Assembly: GCA_025350985.1 (NCBI GenBank)
Contig: JANXWU010000396.1
Location: forward strand, 1 to 11,096
Direction of reading: 5' to 3'
Length of the DNA: 11,096 nucleotides
DNA from: Spartobacteria bacterium
Lineage (GTDB): Bacteria; Verrucomicrobiota; Verrucomicrobiia; Chthoniobacterales; Chthoniobacteraceae
Made by a program: the position numbers and the translations under genes. The notes under the pieces were generated by a model that had not been told where the DNA came from, did not search any database, and worked only from the letters and a program-made list of their open reading frames with translations. The first letter of the stretch is position 1; every line of letters begins with the position of its first letter. Positions 6,164 to 11,096 of this stretch are shown here, one piece after another.

Positions 6164-7178
6164 TTCCATGCCCGGAGCTGCTGCCGGCAAATTACCCAAG
6201 CTCCGCATCGGCTCCGTGGCGCTGGCGAGCCTTATCCTCGTGCAATCGCTCACGGCTGCGCCGTTGATGGAAGCCAGGGTGCAAAGAAAGTATAACACCG
6301 TGCGGATCCTCGAAGGCGACTCGATCCGACCGGCCACGGTGGATGACGTTATCTCGGGGAATCGGGCCGTGCAGACGGGCGATAACTCGCGGGTGGAATT
6401 GATGTTTCCCGACAACACACTGACCCGCCTCGGCTCGAATACGATCTTCAGCTTCAAGGGTGGGTCGCGGGAAGTCAGCCTCCTGAAGGGGACAATGTTG
6501 TTTCAGATTCCAAAAGGGGTCGGTGGCGCAAACATCCACACGGCGGCGATCACCGCCGCCATCACAGGCACCACGGGATTGGTCGAGAATGACGACGACA
6601 CGGTGAGGATCATCCTGCTGGAAGGAGTCGTGCGCGTGTATCCTCGGGAGGGCAGTCGAAGGGCGATAGTTATCCGCGGTGGTCAAATGTTGGTGGCACC
6701 TGCGCGCGGCGGCGCGTTAAAAGACTGCCGTGTCCTGACCGTGGATATTGGGCGGGTGATGAAGACGTCGAGGCTCCTCTCCGAAAAGAGTTTTGGCCCG
6801 CTTCCGCCGGTGGCTGCGGAATTGATCGAGCGAGTGGTCTCGAAGCAAGATGCGCGGCGCGAGGCTGGAGGCTTGGTGGCGACAAAACTGCTTGCCTCAG
6901 GCAAGGAAGCCAGCACTACGTCAATCCAAACTACCCCGGCCAACCTTACCGCACCAGCTTCCGAAGGTCGGACTACCTCCGGTTCGACGACTGTCTCATT
7001 GAATAACTCCACCCCAACCGAGGCGGTGTTGCCGCAACGGCCGACGGAAACAGTCGAGAAAAAAGAGGACGTGCTTGCTCAAAGCTGGAATAAGAAGCAC
7101 GAGCATGGCGCGGACGAAGAATCGGATAAGCCGGACGATTCGGGAAAAAAGGACAAGAAGAAACCCAAGAAGAAATAA
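6144..7178 (+). CDS. FecR-domain exported protein
   Basis: The product has 344 residues. Residues 18-39 are basic then hydrophobic (KLPKLRIGSVALASLILVQS...TAA), a signal peptide or anchor. Residues about 55-190 match the FecR periplasmic domain: a beta-rich repeat with RAVQTGDNSRVELMFPDNTL, TRLGSNTIFSF, VSLLKGTMLFQIPKG, IHTAAITAAITGTTGLVE, TVRIILLEGVVRVYP and VIRGGQMLVAP. In ferric-citrate systems FecR links an outer-membrane receptor to a sigma factor. Stand-alone FecR proteins such as this, without a sigma factor or TonB receptor, are common in operons with CHASE2 cyclases, and their job is unclear. The C-terminal half is low complexity: Ser/Thr-rich (about 255-295), then charged and ending in a lysine cluster (KKDKKKPKKK). 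It is translationally coupled to the barrel gene (20-nt overlap). Confidence 0.88.
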   Translation: MPTSVFSSMPGAAAGKLPKLRIGSVALASLILVQSLTAAPLMEARVQRKYNTVRILEGDSIRPATVDDVISGNRAVQTGDNSRVELMFPDNTLTRLGSNTIFSFKGGSREVSLLKGTMLFQIPKGVGGANIHTAAITAAITGTTGLVENDDDTVRIILLEGVVRVYPREGSRRAIVIRGGQMLVAPARGGALKDCRVLTVDIGRVMKTSRLLSEKSFGPLPPVAAELIERVVSKQDARREAGGLVATKLLASGKEASTTSIQTTPANLTAPASEGRTTSGSTTVSLNNSTPTEAVLPQRPTETVEKKEDVLAQSWNKKHEHGADEESDKPDDSGKKDKKKPKKK

Positions 7179-7268
7179 CGTTCGCTCGGCGAAAAACAAC
7201 GGCTTGAGGCTTCCCGTCACCACATAGGCAATGCGCGACAACAGAAACGTCGTTCTTTCGGTAACTCT

Positions 7269-7323
7269 GGTTTGACAAACTAACCGAAGTAATATGCAGG
7301 AGCGGGCGGTAAAAGGTTTGACA
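7269..7323 (+). repeat. Pair of GGTTTGACA direct repeats
   Basis: The 9-mer GGTTTGACA occurs at 7269-7277 and again at 7315-7323, 46 nt apart, in the 176-nt gap before the histone-like gene. Each copy contains a perfect TTGACA -35 hexamer. The first lacks a properly spaced -10 (TAATAT at 7290 is only 12 nt away). The second has one. The pair could mark tandem promoters or a regulator site, or be chance. Confidence 0.4.
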
Positions 7324-7347
7324 TTACCTTTAATCCTTCAATATTAC
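7318..7347 (+). promoter_or_regulatory. Candidate sigma70 promoter, possibly leaderless
   Basis: TTGACA (7318-7323), an 18-nt spacer and TATTAC (7342-7347, 4 of 6 consensus) lie just before ATG 7355. With a usual start about 7 nt after the -10, transcription would begin at or next to the ATG. No Shine-Dalgarno is seen, which fits a leaderless message. This rests on sequence match only. Confidence 0.45.
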
Positions 7348-7354
7348 GCGCCTT

Positions 7355-7762
7355 ATGTCTCTCAATAACCTCACGCTGGAACAACTCAAAGAAGCCATCT
7401 CGATCAAAGAAGAAATCTCGACGCTGGAACGCCGTCTCACCGCTGTCTTGGGCGGGGCCAAAGCGACGACACCATCGGTCGAAGCCGCCAAAGCCAAAAC
7501 GAAAGGGAGTTTCAAACGGTCTGCGGAAACTGTGGCGCGCATGAAAGCATCGCAACAAGCAAGGTGGGCTAAAATTCGCGCGGCAAAGTCCGGCACGTCC
7601 TCCTCCGCCCCTGCCAACAAGTCGGCTGCCAAATCTTCGGCCAAGGGATCGAAGAGAAAGAGTGGATTAACCCCTGAAGGTCGCGCCAAGCTCGCGGCCT
7701 CGATGAAGGCGCGTTGGGCGGCCCGCAAGAAAGCGGCTGCCAGCAGCGCCTCGGCGAAATAG
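7355..7762 (+). CDS. Lys/Ala-rich histone-like protein with duplicated motif
   Basis: This is a small basic protein of 135 residues. Residues 1-34 form a predicted helix pair (NLTLEQLKEAISIKEEISTL...LTAVLGG), a possible oligomerisation segment. The rest is rich in Lys, Ala and Ser like bacterial H1-type histones. A motif of about 23 residues occurs twice: SAETVARMKASQQARWAKIR (56-75) and TPEGRAKLAASMKARWAARK (106-125), separated by a Ser/Ala/Lys linker. The motif resembles the NUMOD3-type DNA-binding helix (my recognition, not tested). I infer a cytoplasmic nucleoid or DNA-binding protein. Similar small proteins beginning MSLNNLTLEQL are, to my memory, frequent in Verrucomicrobiota. It is probably its own transcription unit, with a promoter right at the start codon. 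No catalytic residues are seen. Confidence 0.75.
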   Translation: MSLNNLTLEQLKEAISIKEEISTLERRLTAVLGGAKATTPSVEAAKAKTKGSFKRSAETVARMKASQQARWAKIRAAKSGTSSSAPANKSAAKSSAKGSKRKSGLTPEGRAKLAASMKARWAARKKAAASSASAK

Positions 7763-7813
7763 GTCTTCAAGAGTAACCGCCTATTGAGCAAGCAGCGGCG
7801 ATCCATCAAGTAA

Positions 7814-8800
7814 TTGAGGATAAAGAAGAACCAGCGCGGGCTAACTCCGCTCACCTCGATTCCGCCTGCTGCTGCGCCGGGCAACATCCTCGATTCCGAT
7901 TGGATCGGGGTTGAGTTGCTGCGTCGGTTCGAGAGTGAGGGCACGGATGCACACCGCATCTGCACCAAGGCTAATGCCTGGGCCGAGCGTTATGGCTTGG
8001 ACATCCTTGTTTCTTTTCGGAACGAGAAAGATCGCGACGCGATCACGCGTGACTTGTCGGAATGGTCGCGCGCGAGCGGCTTGATTTTCCAGCGCGTCTT
8101 CGAACGATTCCTGCCGAAACAGAATGCGGAGCGACAAGCACCAAAGCTCATCCAAGGAACCGACGCGCCACCGCGGACAACTATCATTGCGGAAAGAGGA
8201 TGCCGGTTTGGCATCGATTTTACCGCAGGCTATTCCGCCGGTCTGTTCCTGGATCAGCGCGAAAACCGGCAGTTCGTCCGCCGCGTGGCACCGCGACGGA
8301 TGCTCAATTGCTTTGCCTATACTTGTTCGTTTTCCGTGGTGGCGGCGGCGCAAGGCGGGCAGACAGTTAGCATCGATCTGTCGAAAAAATCGCTCACGCG
8401 AGGGCGCGAAAACTTCGGTCTGAACGGCCTTCCTGAAGCAGGGCATCGCTTCCTGTGCGACGACGTGCTCGAAGTGCTGCCGCGATTCGCGCGCAAGGGA
8501 GAAAAATTCGACCTGGTGGTTCTCGACCCGCCTACATTTTCCAGATCCCATGAAGGAAACACCTTTCAAGTGGAGAAGGATTTTGAGGCACTCCTCGCGG
8601 CGGCGATCGAAGTCACTTCCCGGCCCGGCAGAGTTTTGCTTTCCACCAACTGCACCGCCCTCGACGAGCGGGCGCTCGTAAGCATGGCACGCTTTGGTCT
8701 GAAGATGACGCGACGCTCCGGCACGTTTCATCGAACGCCGCCCCTGCCCGATTTTCCCAAGGGCGGCGGCGCACACACTGTCTGGCTGATTATAGACTAA
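7814..8800 (+). CDS. RlmI-like class I SAM-dependent rRNA methyltransferase
   Basis: This is a 328-residue class I methyltransferase of the COG1092 (RlmI/RlmK) type, which typically methylates cytosine C5 or guanine in 23S rRNA using S-adenosylmethionine. Landmarks are GYSAGLFLDQRENRQFV (about 139-155), SAM-binding motif I LNCFAYTCSFSVVAAAQGG (164-182), acidic D188 (VSIDLSKKSL), DDVLEVLPRFARKGEKFDLVVLDPPTF (216-242, with DPP as the catalytic motif IV), and LLSTNC (motif V). The C-terminus ends in GGGAHTVWLIID. The N-terminal PUA domain of E. coli RlmI is not evident; a short alpha/beta segment (about 30-130) replaces it, so the exact target base cannot be assigned. An in-frame TAA lies immediately before TTG 7814 and there is no in-frame ATG before the domain, so TTG is the likeliest start. 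Confidence 0.85.
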   Translation: MRIKKNQRGLTPLTSIPPAAAPGNILDSDWIGVELLRRFESEGTDAHRICTKANAWAERYGLDILVSFRNEKDRDAITRDLSEWSRASGLIFQRVFERFLPKQNAERQAPKLIQGTDAPPRTTIIAERGCRFGIDFTAGYSAGLFLDQRENRQFVRRVAPRRMLNCFAYTCSFSVVAAAQGGQTVSIDLSKKSLTRGRENFGLNGLPEAGHRFLCDDVLEVLPRFARKGEKFDLVVLDPPTFSRSHEGNTFQVEKDFEALLAAAIEVTSRPGRVLLSTNCTALDERALVSMARFGLKMTRRSGTFHRTPPLPDFPKGGGAHTVWLIID

Positions 8801-8944
8801 TCCCGTTGTGGCGATGATTGACCTTTGCGCGAGGGCCGTTAAGCTCGGCGGCAATGGGTGTTGGTCCAATGAAGCCGGATCGCCGGCTTGGTTGGGCAGT
8901 GCCCATTTCTTCCAACAAAAAAAATAACCACCACCACCAAAACC

Positions 8945-9385
8945 ATGACTGCAAAATTTGCCACCATCCTTTGCGCGGCTGCCACCGTGCTCGTTTGCGC
9001 TCCGCGCGCGTCCTTTGCCGACGAGAAAAAAACCCCGCTCGAAGAGCAGATGAGCACGATGAACAAGAGCTTCAAAACGCTCAAGAAGCAGCTCGGCGAT
9101 CCTTCCAAAAAGGATTCGTCGCTGGAACTAATCGCGGCGATTAAGAAAGCGGCGCATGCTTCCAAGGATTTGGAGCCCGCGAAGGCCAAGGACGTTCCCG
9201 AAAAGGATCGAGCCAAATTCATCACCGACTATAAGGCGGCGATGGACAAGCTCGTGACCGGCTTCGACACGCTTGAAAAAGCGGTCAAAGCAGACAACGC
9301 CGACGGAGCAAAAGCTGCGTTGGAGGACTTGACCAAACAAAAAGGCGACGGCCACAAACAGTTCCAAAAGGACGAGGACAAATAA
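8945..9385 (+). CDS. Periplasmic cytochrome b562-like protein
   Basis: This is a 146-residue precursor. Residues 1-25 are a signal peptide (MTAKFATILCAAATVLVCAPRASFA), with probable cleavage before DEKK. The mature part is highly charged and helical, as for a four-helix bundle. It aligns with E. coli cytochrome b562 at both ends: LEEQMSTMNKSFKTLKK corresponds to LEDNMETLNDNLKVIEK, placing M36 at the Met heme ligand, and KGDGHKQFQK places H137 at the His ligand. There is no CXXCH motif, so any heme would be non-covalent b-type. Heme binding is inferred, and related b562-fold proteins may have lost it. ATG 8945 is chosen because it begins the signal peptide; the frame is open back to 8888. The leader is A/C-rich with no Shine-Dalgarno. 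The electron partner is unknown. Confidence 0.75.
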   Translation: MTAKFATILCAAATVLVCAPRASFADEKKTPLEEQMSTMNKSFKTLKKQLGDPSKKDSSLELIAAIKKAAHASKDLEPAKAKDVPEKDRAKFITDYKAAMDKLVTGFDTLEKAVKADNADGAKAALEDLTKQKGDGHKQFQKDEDK

Positions 9386-9412
9386 GCGCGAAGGCTTAAC
9401 GATTCTCCACCG

Positions 9413-9450
9413 CGCGCGGCCTTGATTCTGTCGGGGCCGCGCGTTTTGTT
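9413..9450 (+). terminator. Rho-independent terminator after the b562-like gene
   Basis: The 9-bp stem CGCGCGGCC (9413-9421) pairs perfectly with GGCCGCGCG (9435-9443) around a 13-nt loop and is followed by TTTTGTTTTT. It lies 27 nt after the stop codon and points toward the convergent TPR gene, so it should stop read-through into it. Confidence 0.85.
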
Positions 9451-9469
9451 TTTCCCAGCCGCACTTCCG

Positions 9470-11096
9470 TTACTTAATCATCTGCTCGAGCGCCGCATCG
9501 GCCTCCGCTCCCAATTTCAATGCGCGCTCGTAGTGCTTTCTAGCCTGTTCTTTATTCGGAGGCTGGCCCGTCGCGAAAATCACCGACAGGTTGAAATGCG
9601 CATCGGCGTAATTCGTGTCGAGAGCGATGGCGGTTTCCTCTTCCTTTTGCGCGGCTTCGTACCAGCCCTTCCGCGCGGCGGCAATGGCCAGATAATTGTG
9701 CGCCGTGGCGTTTTTCGGATTGATCGCGAGCGACTTGGTCAGTTCGTTGATGGCGTCGTCGTCGCGACCGCCGCTGTAAAGCACAATGCCGAGCGTGCAG
9801 TGCGAGAACCAGTCATTCGGTTCAATGGCGATGGCTTTGCGAAAGGCTTCCTCGGCGAGTTTCAGCTTGCCGGCCCGAAACCGGACGACGCCCAGATTCG
9901 AAAGGATGTAAACATTGTTCGGGGCCTTGCTGAGCATTTTTTCGTAGGTCTTTTCCGCCTCGCGATAATTCCCACGATCGAAAAAATCCTTCGCCTCCCG
10001 CGCTTGCGGTAGCAATTCGTCGGGCACTGTCGGGGTGAAGCCGGCCTCGACTTTTGGAGTCATACCGCTGGAACCGGCATCCTTTTTCGGAAGGTCGGAT
10101 GTGTCAGACTTCACTTGGCCGATGGACGCGGGAGTGCTTTTGGGAAGGGTCGGCACGGGCGTGGTGAGCGACGCGACCTGCATCGGGGTGGGCTTGGGCT
10201 GCTGTTTTTCGGGCGCGGGCGTTGCCGTTGCGACGACGGCGGGGGTCGCCTTCGCGATGACCGGGGCGGGCGTAGGCGTAGCGGCATTCGTGGATGCCGG
10301 GGTCGCAGCGGCGGGCTCTTCAGGCGTCTCCCTTTTTGCCGCTGCGGTGGCAAACACCGTCGCATCATCCGTATTGCTGATGGAGATTTGCGGTTGCTTG
10401 AACAGCGCCTTTTCCTTTTCGCTCAACTTAATGGCGGGCTCGGCCAGATACTCGATTTGCTTCAACAAGACGTTTGACTGCACTTCCTGGTGTTGCAGTT
10501 CGGCCATCACCAACTTCTTGGCCTGCGCGCGCTTGGCCGTTTCCTTTAACTCGCGCAGCACGATGTTGCGGAGTAAATCGTTCTCCTCGACGACGCGCCG
10601 TCGCTCCTCGGGATTCACGCCCTGGGTTTTCATTTGATCCAGTTCCGAACCGGCCGAGTCGAGCTGCGACTGGAGGTCGGCGATGGAAATCTGAAAGTCC
10701 TTGTTCTGCTGCCGCGCGGAGTCGAGCTGATCTTTCACCGTCCCCACTTCCTTTTTCAGCGCGGCGATTTGCTCGTCCTTCTTCGGCATCGCCGCGTTGA
10801 ACTCCTTGATCGATTGTTCGGCGACGCTGAGCCGTTGCGTGAGCGAGCTGTTGTCGGCCAGCAACTGGTCCACGCGTTTTTGCGCGTCCTTCATCTTCGC
10901 GACTTGCGCCAGCGCATCGTCCCGCTGCCGGGCGATGGCATTCCGATCTTCGGTGACGGACGCCACTTTCTTTTCCGCCTCGGCCAGCCGCTCGGCCAGC
11001 TTGTCTCCAGCCTTCTCGGATTCGTCCCGTTGTTTTCCCAGCAACGCGACTTGCTTCTGGGCTTCGCTAAATTTCTGCGCCGCTTCCTGGCTGGCT
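9470..11096 (-). CDS. Coiled-coil and TPR repeat protein (5' end outside window)
   Basis: This is a partial gene whose 5' end lies beyond the right edge. The frame is open to base 11096, with 541 residues visible. The TTG at 11044 is inside the coiled coil and not a credible start. Counting from that TTG: residues 1-215 are a long coiled coil rich in Glu, Lys, Gln and Ala heptads (ERLAEAEKKVASVTEDRNAI, RLSVAEQSIKEF, LQSQLDSAGSELDQM). Residues about 240-310 are a flexible Pro/Thr/Ala linker with repeated ATPAP-like units. Residues about 341-524 hold four to five TPR hairpins (AKDFFDRGNYREAEKTYEKM, LGVVRFRAGKLKLAEEAF, LGIVLYSGGRDDDAINEL, YLAIAAARKGWYEAAQ, KEQARKHYERALKLG). TPRs bind proteins, so a scaffolding or envelope-assembly role is plausible but unproven. 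No export signal can be judged from this fragment. The stop faces the terminator of the b562-like gene. Confidence 0.85.
   Translation of the reverse strand, partial: ASQEAAQKFSEAQKQVALLGKQRDESEKAGDKLAERLAEAEKKVASVTEDRNAIARQRDDALAQVAKMKDAQKRVDQLLADNSSLTQRLSVAEQSIKEFNAAMPKKDEQIAALKKEVGTVKDQLDSARQQNKDFQISIADLQSQLDSAGSELDQMKTQGVNPEERRRVVEENDLLRNIVLRELKETAKRAQAKKLVMAELQHQEVQSNVLLKQIEYLAEPAIKLSEKEKALFKQPQISISNTDDATVFATAAAKRETPEEPAAATPASTNAATPTPAPVIAKATPAVVATATPAPEKQQPKPTPMQVASLTTPVPTLPKSTPASIGQVKSDTSDLPKKDAGSSGMTPKVEAGFTPTVPDELLPQAREAKDFFDRGNYREAEKTYEKMLSKAPNNVYILSNLGVVRFRAGKLKLAEEAFRKAIAIEPNDWFSHCTLGIVLYSGGRDDDAINELTKSLAINPKNATAHNYLAIAAARKGWYEAAQKEEETAIALDTNYADAHFNLSVIFATGQPPNKEQARKHYERALKLGAEADAALEQMIK

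Noticed and set aside
7181..7196. Hairpin TTCGC-TCG-GCGAA after fecR as a terminator
   Set aside because: A 5-bp stem followed by A-rich rather than T-rich sequence; not a credible intrinsic terminator.
7330..7968. 212-residue minus-strand open frame
   Set aside because: Antisense to the histone-like gene, with Ala/Leu-rich composition from the complement of Lys/Ala codons; it spans two plus-strand genes and an intergenic gap.
8818..8844. TTGACC-N15-TTAAGC as a promoter for the b562-like gene
   Set aside because: The spacing is short and the -10 poor; a promoter must exist in 8801-8944 but I cannot place it.
7841..8869. 342-residue open frame on the minus strand
   Set aside because: It lies antisense to the methyltransferase, whose SAM-binding and DPP motifs are clear. 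The minus-strand product has no recognisable motif and is typical of open antisense frames in GC-rich coding DNA.
9422..10637. Plus-strand open frames of 196 and 200 residues
   Set aside because: Antisense to the TPR and linker regions of the minus-strand gene; their hydrophobic or Val/Gly-rich products mirror the complement of Pro/Thr/Ala codons.
1..11096. CRISPR arrays, tRNA or rRNA genes, transposases, phage or toxin-antitoxin modules
   Set aside because: I looked for regular direct repeats with spacers, tRNA-like cloverleaf ends, and transposase or integrase motifs on both strands and saw none.

Overview
The window looks like chromosomal DNA of a GC-rich Gram-negative bacterium. I favour a member of the Verrucomicrobiota. 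The clues are a secreted FecR-like protein and an outer-membrane barrel (so an outer membrane), a small Lys/Ala-rich histone-like protein of a kind I associate with that phylum, weak or absent Shine-Dalgarno sites at many starts, and a Pro/Thr/Ala-linked TPR protein. The phylum is an inference, not a measurement.

Layout. (1) 1-1678, plus strand: a degenerate CTCYGCG repeat, then the housekeeping order rplS (L19), terminator, rnhB (RNase HII), yraN (UPF0102), with yraN starting inside the end of rnhB. (2) 1691-7178, a signalling block: a soluble histidine kinase with an N-terminal cyclic-nucleotide-binding domain on the minus strand, divergent from a plus-strand operon of a CHASE2/class III adenylate cyclase, a small outer-membrane beta-barrel and a FecR-domain protein. 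The cyclase reading frame is broken by an apparent 1-nt deletion near 3920. The first piece ends in TGA, which overlaps the ATG of the second piece (TGATG). (3) 7355-9385, plus strand: a histone-like protein with a possible leaderless promoter, a RlmI-like class I methyltransferase, and a periplasmic cytochrome b562-like protein closed by a strong terminator. (4) 9470-11096, minus strand: the C-terminal part of a large coiled-coil/TPR protein that runs off the right edge.

How they may work together. The cyclase would make cAMP in response to a periplasmic or membrane cue through CHASE2. FecR and the barrel would be the envelope side of the same operon. The divergent kinase carries a PKA/CRP-type phosphate-binding cassette and could read the cAMP and pass the signal on by phosphotransfer, although no response regulator is present in the window. 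This circuit is the most interesting inference here. The individual domains are well-known families; their combination, and the frameshift in the cyclase, are what deserve a second look.
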